From Bradyrhizobium tropiciagri (lineage in GTDB: Bacteria > Pseudomonadota > Alphaproteobacteria > Rhizobiales > Xanthobacteraceae): 64,000 bases of DNA. Both the position numbers and the translations under genes were made by a program. Within the stretch, counting starts at the first letter, position 1, and each line of letters opens with the position of its first letter. The DNA lies in NCBI RefSeq assembly GCF_018130545.1, contig NZ_JAFCKF010000001.1, positions 310,001-374,000 of the forward strand. The letters run 5' to 3'. The notes beneath the pieces are model-generated. The model saw nothing but the letters and a program-made list of their open reading frames with translations. It ran no database searches and was not told the DNA's origin. Below are positions 42,069-51,082 of this stretch, piece after piece.

Positions 42069-43739
42069 TTATTTCAAGACCATTGCCGTGAACGGATAGA
42101 CATAGGCCTGCAGGGTCACGAACAGACCGACCAAGCACGCCAGCACGATCGAATGCAGGAACACGTAGCGCAGGATCGAGCCTTCGTGGCCGTACCAGTT
42201 GGTCGCGGTCGAGGCGACCACGATCGATTGCGCGTCGATCATCTTGCCCATCACGCCGCCCGAGGAGTTCGCCGCCGCCATCAGCACCGGCGACAGGCCG
42301 AGCTGCTCGGAGGTGATCTTCTGCAGGTTGCCGAACAGGATGTTGGACGAAGTGTCTGATCCGGTCAGCGCCACGCCGAGCCAGCCGAGCAGCGTGCCGA
42401 AGAACGGGTAGAGCACGCCGGTCGCGGCAAAGGCGAGGCCGAGCGTGGCATCGACGCCGGACAGCCGGGTCAGGGTGCCGATCGCCAGCATCGCCGAGAT
42501 CGTGATCAGCGAGATCGCGCAGATGCGGATGGTGCGGCCATATTCGGCGATCAGCTTGAGCGGCGAGAAGCCCATCAACAGACCCGAGATGATCGCGGCG
42601 ATCAGCAATCCGGTGCCGGTGAACGACAGATAGGTGAAGCCGAACACGGCGCCTTCGGGCGTCGGCTTCGGCACCACCGGTGGCACCTTGAAGATCAGCT
42701 TGTCGAGATCGGGGACCGGATAGTTCCAGACGAAGTTGGCATTCGCCCAGGCCTTGAAGGCACCATTGCCCCAGATCAGCATCAGGATGCAGACGATGAT
42801 CCACGGCAGCAGCGCGCTCCACAATTCGCCCTGGGTCAGCGGCGTCTTGTCGAGCGGCTTGGCGGCCGCCATCGTCGCCGCCGATTCATCGCGGCCGCGC
42901 AGCGCCGGCGACAGCCAGAGCTGCCGCGGCTGCCAGACCTTCAGGAACAGGATCAGCGCGCCCATCGAGATCAGCGAGGCGCCGATGTCGACGATCCAGG
43001 GATTGATGTAGTTCGAGATCACGAATTGCGGGACCGCAAACGACACGCCGGTGACCAGGATCGCCGGCCACACTTCCTTCATGCCGCGCCAGCCCGCGAA
43101 CGCCCACACCACCCAGAACGGCACGATCAGCGAGAACAGCGGCAGCTGCCGGCCGACCATGGCGCCGAGGATATAGGGATCGAGCCCGGTAACCGAGGCA
43201 AGACCCTGGATCGGCGTGCCCAGCGCGCCGAAGGCGACCGGGGCGGTGTTGGCGATCAGCGACAGGCCGGAGGCCGCGAGCGGCGAGAAGCCGAGCCCGA
43301 TCAGCACCGCGCCGGTGATGGCGACCGGCGTGCCGAAGCCCGAAGCACCCTCGAAGAAGGCGCCGAACGAGAACGCGATCAAGAGCAGCTGCAACCGGCG
43401 ATCCTCGGTGACGCCGCCGACCGCGCGCTTGAGCAGCTCGAACTTCCCGCATCTCACCGTGACCTGGTAGAGGAAGATGACGTTGAGCACGATCCAGCCG
43501 ATCGGAAAGAACCCGGTGACGATGCCGAGGATCGAGGCGCGGATCGACATGCTGGCCGGCATCGTGAAGACAAAGATCGTGATCAAATTGGTCACGATTA
43601 CGGCGATGATGGCCGCGATATGTGCCTTCACCTTGCCGCTGGCGATCAGCACCAGCAGCGTGACCACGGGAATGGCGGCAGCTAAGGTCGACAACCCTGC
43701 ATTATTCAGCGGATTGTAGATTTGATTCCAGGTGTTCAT
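42069..43739 (-). CDS. lctP: L-lactate/glycolate permease (LctP family)
   Basis: 556-residue inner-membrane symporter of the LctP/GlcA family. Conserved landmarks are FFEGASGFGTPVAITGAVLIGLGFSPLAA, IANTAPVAFGALGTPIQGLA, FAATGVLYPFFGTLLGWLGVALTGSDTSSNILFGNLQKI and AAANSSGGVMGKMIDAQSIVVA; about 13 hydrophobic helices. E. coli LldP and GlcA of this family carry L-lactate and glycolate. Glycolate oxidase genes (glcE, glcF, glcD) start 4.3-12.5 kb away, so glycolate is as likely as lactate. ATG 43737-43739. Monocistronic, with a terminator. Confidence 0.92.
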   Translation of the reverse strand: MNTWNQIYNPLNNAGLSTLAAAIPVVTLLVLIASGKVKAHIAAIIAVIVTNLITIFVFTMPASMSIRASILGIVTGFFPIGWIVLNVIFLYQVTVRCGKFELLKRAVGGVTEDRRLQLLLIAFSFGAFFEGASGFGTPVAITGAVLIGLGFSPLAASGLSLIANTAPVAFGALGTPIQGLASVTGLDPYILGAMVGRQLPLFSLIVPFWVVWAFAGWRGMKEVWPAILVTGVSFAVPQFVISNYINPWIVDIGASLISMGALILFLKVWQPRQLWLSPALRGRDESAATMAAAKPLDKTPLTQGELWSALLPWIIVCILMLIWGNGAFKAWANANFVWNYPVPDLDKLIFKVPPVVPKPTPEGAVFGFTYLSFTGTGLLIAAIISGLLMGFSPLKLIAEYGRTIRICAISLITISAMLAIGTLTRLSGVDATLGLAFAATGVLYPFFGTLLGWLGVALTGSDTSSNILFGNLQKITSEQLGLSPVLMAAANSSGGVMGKMIDAQSIVVASTATNWYGHEGSILRYVFLHSIVLACLVGLFVTLQAYVYPFTAMVLK

Positions 43740-44046
43740 CTCGGGTCCTCCCCATGCTCTTATGCAGCGCCACGGCCTCGGCGCAGGCCGGCGCGCTGGT
43801 GCGATTGCGGGAGTCCGTCGGAAAACTACAGCCCCGGCTCGCGAATGAACGATCGGTAAGGATCGCTCACATCCTCGCGAAAAATCGAAGGTCCCCCGTC
43901 CCTCGCCATTGCCGTCATGCTAGGGTTGACTCGATCGTTGGGACAAGCCAACGCTTGCATGCCAGACCTACGACTTTAGTCGAGGCCCACTCCGATTGTC
44001 CCGATTCTTCAGGCCTTTGCGGCCCCTTCCCCGGAGACGATAATCT
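43740..44046. other. Intergenic region between divergent genes
   Basis: Between the lctP start and the GTG of the ABC transporter. I see no FixK box, palindrome or repeat of note. It must hold both promoters. Confidence 0.5.
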
Positions 44047-45792
44047 GTGAACAACATCCGTTCGACGCTCGCGGCGGTGTGGCGCATCGCCTCGCCTTAT
44101 TTCAAATCCGAGGACAAATGGGCGGGCCGCGGGTTGCTTGCCGCGGTCATCGCGATCGAGCTCTCCTCAGTCGTCATGGACGTGCTGATCAACCAGTGGC
44201 GCAACCGCTTCTACACCTCGCTGCAGAACAAGGACTGGGACACTTTCAAGCGCGAGATGCTGGTGTTCTGCACGATCGCAGCAGCCTCGGTAGCGCTCGG
44301 GGTCTACCAGCTGTACCTGAACCAGTGGCTGCAGATCCGCTGGCGCAACTGGATGACCGGGAAGTATCTCCGCGACTGGGTGCATAACGCCAATCACTAT
44401 CGCATGCAGCTCGCCGACGACGCGACCGACAACCCCGACCAGCGCATCACCGACGACGTCAAGCTGTTCGTCGGCCAGACGCTAGCATTGGGTCTCGGCC
44501 TGTTGAACGCAGTCGTTTCGCTTGCCTCCTTTGTCGTGATCCTCTGGGGCCTGTCGGAGCTGCTGCCGCTGATCCTGTTCGGCATCGACTTCTCAATTCC
44601 GGGCTACCTGGTCTGGGGCGCCATCATCTACGCCATCTTCGGCACCATGCTGACGCAATGGATCGGTTCGCCGCTGGTCAATCTCGATTTCAACCAGCAA
44701 CGCCTCGAGGCGGATTTCCGGTTCAACCTGGTGCGGGTGCGGGAAAACTCCGAGCAGATCGCCTTGCTCAAGGGCGAAGGCGCCGAGCGCGGGCGGCTGC
44801 TGGACCGGTTCGGTCGCGTCGTCGCCAACTGGTACGGCATCATGAGCCGGACCAAGCGGATCACGGCCTTCACGCAAAGCTATGCGCAGGCGTCGGTGGT
44901 GTTTCCTTTCGCGTTGGCGGGACCGGCCTATTTCGTCAGCAAGACGGTGCAGCTCGGCGCCCTGATCCAGATCGCGGAAGCCTTCGGCAAGGTGCAGGAC
45001 TCGCTCTCGTTCTTCGTGACCGCCTATCGCACATTGGCCGAGTGGCGCGCGACCGTTGCCCGTCTCGACGGGTTCGAGAATTCGATCACCAAGGCCGAGA
45101 AGCTCGCCGCGGACCCCGCCTCGATTGGCACCAAGCCGGCGACCGGCGGCGAGATCGCGCTGCCGCAGCTTCTGGTCAAGCTGCCGAACGGCACGCCGCT
45201 GGTCGCGGCCGAGCATTTCAGCTTCCGTCCCGGTGAGCGGACGCTGGTGACCGGCCCCTCCGGCGCCGGCAAGTCGACCCTGTTCCGCGCCGTGGCCGGC
45301 ATCTGGCCGTTCGGAAGCGGCACGGTCGAGATCCCGGCCAATGCCAGGCTGATGATGCTGCCGCAACGTCCCTATCTGCCGATCGGCCCTCTGCATGACG
45401 CCGTCGTCTATCCGGGCGAGACCGCGACATTCGACGCGGAACGCCTTCGCGAGGTGCTCACCGCGGTCGGGCTGCCGCAGCTCGCGGCGCGGCTCGCGGA
45501 AGAGGCGCACTGGAATCGGATGCTGTCGCTCGGCGAGCAGCAGCGGCTCGGCATCGCGCGGGCGCTGCTGCATGCGCCGCAATTCCTGTTCCTGGACGAG
45601 GCGACAGCCTCGCTCGACGAGCCGTCGGAAGCCGCGCTCTACAAGCTGATCGCCGAGAAGCTGCCCGACACCACGGTGGTTTCGATCGGCCACCGCTCGA
45701 CGCTCGAGGCCTTCCACCAGCGCAACGTCGCGCTGGTGAAGGACGGTGACCACTTCAGCTTGCATGACAAGGTGAAGGTGGCGACGTCGTAA
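44047..45792 (+). CDS. ABC transporter, fused permease-ATPase (BclA/ABCD-like)
   Basis: 581-residue half-size transporter: a membrane domain of the ABC_membrane_2 type (WAGRGLLAAVIAIELSSVVMDVLINQWRNRFYTSLQNKDWDTFKREM, about six helices) followed by the ATPase domain. Walker A GPSGAGKST starts near residue 403, the signature LSLGEQQRLGIARALL near 493, and Walker B FLFLDEATAS near 517; the switch His is in SIGHRS. This architecture is shared by the Bradyrhizobium peptide importer BclA, Rv1819c and YddA. Whether it imports or exports, and the substrate, are open. GTG 44047; 307-bp divergent region with lctP. Confidence 0.88.
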   Translation: MNNIRSTLAAVWRIASPYFKSEDKWAGRGLLAAVIAIELSSVVMDVLINQWRNRFYTSLQNKDWDTFKREMLVFCTIAAASVALGVYQLYLNQWLQIRWRNWMTGKYLRDWVHNANHYRMQLADDATDNPDQRITDDVKLFVGQTLALGLGLLNAVVSLASFVVILWGLSELLPLILFGIDFSIPGYLVWGAIIYAIFGTMLTQWIGSPLVNLDFNQQRLEADFRFNLVRVRENSEQIALLKGEGAERGRLLDRFGRVVANWYGIMSRTKRITAFTQSYAQASVVFPFALAGPAYFVSKTVQLGALIQIAEAFGKVQDSLSFFVTAYRTLAEWRATVARLDGFENSITKAEKLAADPASIGTKPATGGEIALPQLLVKLPNGTPLVAAEHFSFRPGERTLVTGPSGAGKSTLFRAVAGIWPFGSGTVEIPANARLMMLPQRPYLPIGPLHDAVVYPGETATFDAERLREVLTAVGLPQLAARLAEEAHWNRMLSLGEQQRLGIARALLHAPQFLFLDEATASLDEPSEAALYKLIAEKLPDTTVVSIGHRSTLEAFHQRNVALVKDGDHFSLHDKVKVATS

Positions 45793-45850
45793 GCGAGCGG
45801 ATCCGGCTGCGAACTCCGTTACGCTCCATCAATTCGGACAGTCCCTAGCT

Positions 45851-45966
45851 CCCTCTCCCGCTTGCGGGGGAGGGTTGGGGTGGGGGCTCTCTCCACGAAT
45901 CGCATTGTGGAGACAGCCCCACCCGCCGCGCTACGCGCGGCGACCTCCCCGCAAGCGGGAGAGGTG
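45851..45966. repeat. Intergenic palindromic repeat
   Basis: CCCTCTCCCGCTTGCGGGGG at the left pairs with CCCCGCAAGCGGGAGAGG at the right, with a further pair GGGTGGGGCT / AGCCCCACCC inside. Same style as 32229-32385. It lies between convergent genes. Confidence 0.8.
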
Positions 45967-46006
45967 CAGCCAGTCTGCCCTCTAGTCTCGTTATCACCCA
46001 CCAAAA

Positions 46007-46038
46007 ACAAAAAGGGCGGCAGATTGCTCTGCCGCCCT
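46007..46038 (-). terminator. Rho-independent terminator of the outer-membrane protein gene
   Basis: AGGGCGGCAGA-TTGC-TCTGCCGCCCT; on the minus strand the stem is followed by TTTTTGTTTTTGG, about 20 bases after the stop. Confidence 0.9.
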
Positions 46039-46059
46039 CTCGGTCTCCGGAAGGAGAGA

Positions 46060-47049
46060 TTACTTCAGGCTGGACATCGCGGTCAGGTCGACCGAGAGCT
46101 TGGCGATCCCCGCCGCGCCGCACCAGTTGGAGCCAGTGCCGCCCGGATTGATCGGGGTGACGTTGGTGGTTCCGCCGGCGGTGAAGTCGCTGGTGAAGGC
46201 GCTGCAATTGCCCTTCGAGAGGTCGGTGTCGGAATAGCGCAGATCGAGCGTGAACACCTTGTAGGTGAAGCCGATGCCGATGTTCCAGGTGTTGTAGTCG
46301 GCATACTTGATGCCGTTCGGGAACGCCGGGACGCCGTAGAAGCTGTCGGAGGTGCCGAGCCACTGCCGGCCGAACTCACCCGACACATACATGCCGACGC
46401 CGCTGGTGCCGAACACGGTGCTGGGCGCGGTGTACTTGCCGATGATCGACGAGTAGTTGCCCCAGGCGCCGGTGTTGAGGAAGTTCGGCGAGTAGTACTC
46501 GTTGATGGTGAACGCCCAGCTGTCGTTGATGGTCCAGGTCGCCTTGCCGTAGACTTCGAAGAACGAGACGTCCTTCTTCATGACGTTGCCGTTCGCCAGG
46601 AAGTTGGTGGCGCACTCCGCGCCGAGCGCGTTGCCGGCGGTGTCGAAAGGCGCACCGAACTGGCAGGTGCCGCCCGGATACAGATAACCCCAGACACCGA
46701 TGTCGAAGGCGAAGGCGCCGAAGGTCGGGCGGATACCGCCATAGACGTCGACTTCGGCCGCAGCGCGGTTGGCGAAGGAGATGCTTTCGGTCGAGGTGCC
46801 GATGTAGAGCTGCAGGTCCTTGTTGACGTTGTAGCGCGGCTCGAAATAGGCGGTGACCGACGGATTGTGGTTCGACTGGGTGACGCCGCGGAAGATGTAG
46901 TCGTTCATGACGCCGGCGCCGAAGGCAATATCCCAGGGATCGAAGGGAGCCGGCGGCGGCGCCTTGACGGCCTTCACCGCCATGTCAGCTGCCATTGCCG
47001 AGCTCGAAATCATTGCTAGCGCCGTTGCTAACAAAGCCAGTTTCTTCAT
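46060..47049 (-). CDS. TIGR02001-like outer membrane protein
   Basis: 329-residue protein with a signal peptide (MKKLALLATALAMISSSAMAADMAVK) and a beta-barrel-like mature part: the opening WDIAFGAGVMNDYIFRGVTQSNHNPSVTAYFEPRYNVNKDLQLYIGTSTES and FDIGVWGYLYPGG, SWAFTINEYYSPNFLNTGAWG, ADYNTWNIGIGFTYKVFTLDLRYSDTDLSKGNCSAF near the end. The NDYIFRGVTQ motif is typical of the TIGR02001 family of porin-like proteins. Substrate unknown. ATG 47047-47049 is used because GGGGATCGTC precedes it; MGIV at 47061 is the alternative. Monocistronic. Confidence 0.88.
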   Translation of the reverse strand: MKKLALLATALAMISSSAMAADMAVKAVKAPPPAPFDPWDIAFGAGVMNDYIFRGVTQSNHNPSVTAYFEPRYNVNKDLQLYIGTSTESISFANRAAAEVDVYGGIRPTFGAFAFDIGVWGYLYPGGTCQFGAPFDTAGNALGAECATNFLANGNVMKKDVSFFEVYGKATWTINDSWAFTINEYYSPNFLNTGAWGNYSSIIGKYTAPSTVFGTSGVGMYVSGEFGRQWLGTSDSFYGVPAFPNGIKYADYNTWNIGIGFTYKVFTLDLRYSDTDLSKGNCSAFTSDFTAGGTTNVTPINPGGTGSNWCGAAGIAKLSVDLTAMSSLK

Positions 47050-47449
47050 GACGATCCCCATCTACTTTTCCAGACAGCCCAGCTTCGGTGCCCCCCAGGG
47101 CGCGCGATAACGGACTGCAACTAAATCGCGTGTTGCTAATCTGCGGCCCGTGCACGGGACCGTGAAGCCAAAAAGAAATGCAGCTGCCGACTTTTTAGGC
47201 GTTCCAGCTGTTTCGTCGCACGTTGGTCGCCGGGTGTTGCATTTGCAGCACAAGGTCGATGCTCCCGTTCCGGTTGAGGACAGCCGCTGCCGTGGGGACA
47301 AGGCAACAGCCGACCGGATCTGACAGCGTTCGGGACGAATCGACGTACCCGTAAGAGCACGGGCGGAGTCCCCGATACGGAAAAAGCCGCAGCGGCGTCC
47401 GCTGCGGCTTCGATCGGTTTGAACCGGTCCAGGATCGGGCCAGCTTCGG
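47050..47449. other. Intergenic region with a terminator
   Basis: Upstream of the outer-membrane protein gene and downstream of the histone-like gene. It holds the histone-gene terminator at 47381-47410. The rest (47050-47380) shows no coding frame or repeat that I can support. Confidence 0.5.
47381..47410 (-). terminator. Rho-independent terminator of the histone-like gene
   Basis: GCCGCAGCGG-CGT-CCGCTGCGGC; on the minus strand it is followed by TTTTTCCG, 40 bases after the stop. Strong hairpin. Confidence 0.88.
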
Positions 47450-47839
47450 TTAGTGGTGCTCGCCCTCGGAGGTGCCCCAGCTCGGGGCCGGTTCGTGGCT
47501 CGGCGTCGCCCAGCTTGCGGCCGGCTGCGGCGCGGGCTCGGGCGCCGGGGGGGCTGCGACTGGGGCGGCCGGCTTCGGCGCGGCGGCCTTCTTCGGAGCG
47601 CTCTTCTTAGCAGCCTTCTTGGGCGCGGCCTTCTTCGGAGCAGCTTTCTTCGCGGCTTTCTTGGCAGTTTTCTTGGCGGTTTTCTTGGCAGCCTTCTTGG
47701 CTGACTTCTTCGCCGATTTCTTTGCAGACTTCTTCGCAGTCTTCTTGGCCGACTTCTTCGCGGACTTCTTCTTCGCCGCTACTGCCTTCTTGGCCTTTTT
47801 GGCCTTCTTGCTTTTCTTCGCCTTCTTCGACTTCGCCAT
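47450..47839 (-). CDS. Histone H1-like Lys/Ala-rich protein
   Basis: 129-residue, very basic low-complexity protein: KKAKKSKKAKKAKKAVAAKKK followed by nine or more KKSAK/KKTAK repeats, then PKKAAPKKAAKKSAPKKAA, a Pro/Ala stretch (PAAPVAAPPAPEPAPQPAA) and the short end WATPSHEPAPSWGTSEGEHH. The composition matches bacterial H1-like or AlgP-type nucleoid proteins that bind DNA through the Lys repeats. AGGAGG eight bases before ATG 47837-47839 fixes the start. Monocistronic, with its own terminator. Confidence 0.85.
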   Translation of the reverse strand: MAKSKKAKKSKKAKKAKKAVAAKKKSAKKSAKKTAKKSAKKSAKKSAKKAAKKTAKKTAKKAAKKAAPKKAAPKKAAKKSAPKKAAAPKPAAPVAAPPAPEPAPQPAASWATPSHEPAPSWGTSEGEHH

Positions 47840-48068
47840 CGTGGTCCTCCTGTTGCCGCTATGTGAGTCCACCGGGCGCATTGAAGTGATCGCTTGCCGG
47901 ACCGCAGCCGCACCTCGGGGAGAGGCACACTCCGCTACGCTTGTCGGGCATGATGGCCGCGCGATCGCTTCGCGTCTGTGGCTGAGGAAGCGCCGATCCT
48001 TCACATTGCGTCGGACACGTTGCGTCAGGGCAAGGCTGAGGTCCGGATCATGCTCGAGTGGCAGTCGA

Positions 48069-49385
48069 TCAATTCAATCCTGGCCGGGGACCTCCTGTCG
48101 CCCAATCGAGAAGCTCAATCGTGTGCACCACAGGAACTGACGTACCGCCGGCAATCTGAACCATGCAGCCAATATTGCCCGCAGCGATCATGTCCGGTTT
48201 GACAAGCGCAATATTGGCGACCTTGCGATCGCGCAATCTGCTCGCAATGTCGGGCTGGAGAATGTTGTAGGTCCCCGCCGAACCGCAACACAAATGGCTC
48301 TCGGGTACATCTTTCACCACGAATCCATTCTTGGAAAGCAATTCTTTCGGAAGTTGAGTGATTTTCTGTCCATGCTGCAACGAACAAGCCGAGTGATAGG
48401 CGACGGTGATGTCGCCTTTCTGTGTTGAAGGCGCGAGCTCGAGGCCAGCGAGATACTCGGTGATATCCTTTGCCAGCGCCGAGATTCGCTGCGCCGGCTC
48501 CGCGAATGTTTTGTCCTCGCGCAGCAGGTAGCCGTAGTCTTTGACAACTGTCCCACAGCCTGAGGTCGTCACCAGAATGGCGTCGAGCCCGTTCTGGTCC
48601 GCTTCCCTTTGCCACACCGTGACGTTGGCCCGCGCGCGCGCCAGTGCGTCGCCGTCCTGTCCCATGTGATGGGTCAACGCGCCGCAGCATTGCTCGTCCT
48701 TGACCAGCACCACCTCGACGCCGTGCCGGGTCAGCACGCTGATCGCGGCCTGATTGATGCGTGGCGCCAGCACCTGCTGGGCGCAGCCCTGCAGCAGCGC
48801 GACCCGGCCGCGCCGCCGGCCGATCGGCGCAAACACGGTTCCGGCCGCCGGACCCGGCTGCGGCAGGCCGCGCGGCGCGAGTGCGAGCATCGCCTTGATC
48901 CGTCGCAGCAGGCCCGGGTTCGCGGCGCCGACCGACGGCGTCGGCAGCAGGGCTGCGAACGGACGGGCGAACCCGGCCAGGATCATGCTGATCCGGAACA
49001 GGTCGGGCCGCGGCAGCACGAAGGCGAGCACCGAGCGCAGCAGCCGCTCGGTCAGCGGCCGCTGATAGTCCCGCTCGATCCTGACCCGGGCCTGGTCGAC
49101 GAGGTGCATGTAGTTCACGCCCGACGGACAGGTGGTCATGCAGGCCAGGCACGACAGGCAGCGGTCGATATGCTTGACCACCTCAGGTGTCGGCGGCTTG
49201 TCCTTTTCCAGCATCTCCTTGATCAGGTAGATGCGGCCGCGCGGGCTATCCAGCTCGTCGCCAAGCAGTACATAGGTCGGGCAGGTCGCGGTGCAGAAGC
49301 CGCAATGCACGCAGGCGCGCAGGATCTTGTCGGCTTCCTTGATGTCGGGATCGGCAAGCTGCGCCAGGGAAAACTCGGTCTTCAT
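48069..49385 (-). CDS. glcF: Glycolate oxidase iron-sulfur subunit
   Basis: 438-residue subunit of membrane-bound glycolate oxidase (GlcDEF), passing electrons to quinone. Two 4Fe-4S clusters are bound by CVHCGFCTATCP (Cys25, 28, 31, 35) and CLSCLACMTTCP (Cys76, 79, 82, 86); the CCG domains have DEQCCGALTHHMGQDG and HSACSLQHGQK, and ESHLCCGSAGTYNI. ATG 49383-49385 is 41 bases after the glcE stop, with a palindromic repeat between, so the two are one operon. Length fits the family. Confidence 0.95.
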   Translation of the reverse strand: MKTEFSLAQLADPDIKEADKILRACVHCGFCTATCPTYVLLGDELDSPRGRIYLIKEMLEKDKPPTPEVVKHIDRCLSCLACMTTCPSGVNYMHLVDQARVRIERDYQRPLTERLLRSVLAFVLPRPDLFRISMILAGFARPFAALLPTPSVGAANPGLLRRIKAMLALAPRGLPQPGPAAGTVFAPIGRRRGRVALLQGCAQQVLAPRINQAAISVLTRHGVEVVLVKDEQCCGALTHHMGQDGDALARARANVTVWQREADQNGLDAILVTTSGCGTVVKDYGYLLREDKTFAEPAQRISALAKDITEYLAGLELAPSTQKGDITVAYHSACSLQHGQKITQLPKELLSKNGFVVKDVPESHLCCGSAGTYNILQPDIASRLRDRKVANIALVKPDMIAAGNIGCMVQIAGGTSVPVVHTIELLDWATGGPRPGLN

Positions 49386-49400
49386 GCCGTCCCGCCTCTA

Positions 49401-49437
49401 AAGCGCGATGAGATGAGGTTGAATCGTCATCGCGCTT
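49401..49437. repeat. Palindromic repeat at the glcE end (AAGCGCGATGA type)
   Basis: AAGCGCGATGA and TCATCGCGCTT are perfect 11-bp arms around a 15-bp centre. The right arm codes the last residues and TGA stop of glcE on the minus strand. It also lies in the glcE-glcF intergenic gap. Confidence 0.8.
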
Positions 49438-50680
49438 CAGCTCCTTGTTTGGGCATGATGGTCATCCGGCCGCGGTTGAGGATCGACCTTGGATCGAAAC
49501 TCGCCCGGATACGTTCGCCGAGCGCGGCAAGCCCGGCCGCCTGCGGCTGGAACACATCGACCGCACGGCGCAGATCCTCGGTGGCGCGGATCAGGGTGGC
49601 GTGCCCGCCGATCGCCTCGACCTGGCCGCGGACCAGCGCGGCCTGCGCGTCGGCGCTCGGCGGCACCGCGGCCCAGATCAGGCCGCCACCCCAATCGTAG
49701 ATCACCTCGCCGCCGGTTGAGCGCGCCAGGCCCTCGCCGAGCGCGCCGCCGATGGCCGGCGGGCAAACGATGCGCCACACCGGCCAGGCGCCGCGTGCGC
49801 CGCCCGCCGCGAATGGCACCACGTCGCGCAGCGCGCTCCAGATCGACGCCGAGGCCTCGTCGGCGAGGACGTCGACCGTTCCATAGGACGAGAGCGTCTG
49901 GGTGAGCGAGGCCGCGCGGTGCGCCGCCGACGCCGCAATCCCCTCGAGCCGCACCAGAGTGATGGCCTGGCCGGCAGCTGCGAGGCCGGCGAGCGCGCCG
50001 GTTCCGGAGCGCAGGGCCTGATCGGGCAGATGCGCCGCGCCCGAGACGTCGAAGGGCGACCCCAGCGCCGCCGTCATCACCTTGTTGGCGGTGACGTCGT
50101 CGAGGGAGCGCAGCAGCAGCGTCCGCTCGGCTTCCGGCTTCGGCATCACCTTCAGCGTCACCTCGGTCATGACCGCGAGTGTGCCCCAGGAACCGGTGAG
50201 CAGCTTGCAGAGGTCATAGCCGGTGACGTTCTTCACCACCCGCCCGCCGGTCTTGAAACTGTCGCCGAACCCGGACACCGCGTGCGCCCCGAGCAGATGA
50301 TCCCTGATGCCGCCGGCCTTGATGCGGCGGGGACCGGCAAGGCCGGCGCCGATCATGCCGCCGATCGTGCCGGCTCCCGCGCCGCCGAGCAGCACGGACG
50401 TATCCATCGGCTCGAAGGCGAATTGCTGGTTCTTGGCGTCGATCAGGGATTGCACGTCGGCGAGCGGCGCGCCGGCCTCGACGGTGATGATCAGCTCGTT
50501 CGGCTCATAGGCGGTGACCGCGTTCAGCACCGAGACGTCGAGCACGGCATTGGTCGCCATCGGATGGCCGATGGCGCGCTTCGATCCATGACCGATGACC
50601 TCGAGCGGCTGCTCGCTGGCGATAGCCGCGCGCACCACCTCTTCGACGTCCTTGCCGTCTCTGACCTTGAGCGTTTCCAC
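49427..50680 (-). CDS. glcE: Glycolate oxidase FAD-binding subunit GlcE
   Basis: 417-residue subunit of glycolate oxidase, a FAD-binding PCMH-type protein. Landmarks are LEVIGHGSKRAIGHPMAT, NELIITVEAGAPLADVQSLIDAKNQQFAFEP, LLGGAGAGTIGGMIGAGLAGPRRIKAGGIRDHLLGAHAVSGFGDSFKTGGRVVKNVTGYDLCKLLTGSWGTLAVMTEVTLKVMPKP (read in parts). It is the first gene of the glcE-glcF pair. The 402-bp region upstream has no obvious repeat. The last residues are encoded by a palindromic repeat. Confidence 0.93.
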   Translation of the reverse strand: METLKVRDGKDVEEVVRAAIASEQPLEVIGHGSKRAIGHPMATNAVLDVSVLNAVTAYEPNELIITVEAGAPLADVQSLIDAKNQQFAFEPMDTSVLLGGAGAGTIGGMIGAGLAGPRRIKAGGIRDHLLGAHAVSGFGDSFKTGGRVVKNVTGYDLCKLLTGSWGTLAVMTEVTLKVMPKPEAERTLLLRSLDDVTANKVMTAALGSPFDVSGAAHLPDQALRSGTGALAGLAAAGQAITLVRLEGIAASAAHRAASLTQTLSSYGTVDVLADEASASIWSALRDVVPFAAGGARGAWPVWRIVCPPAIGGALGEGLARSTGGEVIYDWGGGLIWAAVPPSADAQAALVRGQVEAIGGHATLIRATEDLRRAVDVFQPQAAGLAALGERIRASFDPRSILNRGRMTIMPKQGAEAR

Positions 50681-51082
50681 GCGTTAGGCGGTATCGAAAT
50701 TTCACTCCAAAATCAAATGCGCGTGCCGAACAGGCCTCTGAATGCGACGAGTGATCGCGACGGGACGGCCGGGTGACGGCCTTCCACAGCTGAACGGCCG
50801 CCAAGCCCGCCCTGCCCCGGAACGTCCCGCCAGCTCCGGTATTCGCCGCGCCTGACGTCTCCCACCTTGCCGATGCCGGAACTGCGCGGCTCGATCCGGG
50901 CCTGGCCGGCATCTTGCGGGGGCGACGCGCCCCCTCTCCTGCCGCGACACTTCGGTCATCGTCGAACCATTTTCACGACATCGACAATTCGACCGTGACC
51001 GAACCGGGTTCGCCGGGCGATCCCCTATCTCTCGCGTTGCGGCCCCGGCAAGGCGGTTGGCGCGGATCAACTGGAGGCGATC
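50681..51082. other. Divergent intergenic region without gene
   Basis: Between glcE and the ABM-like gene. GC-rich, no frame that looks coded, no palindrome that I trust. Promoters for both sides are expected here. Confidence 0.5.
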
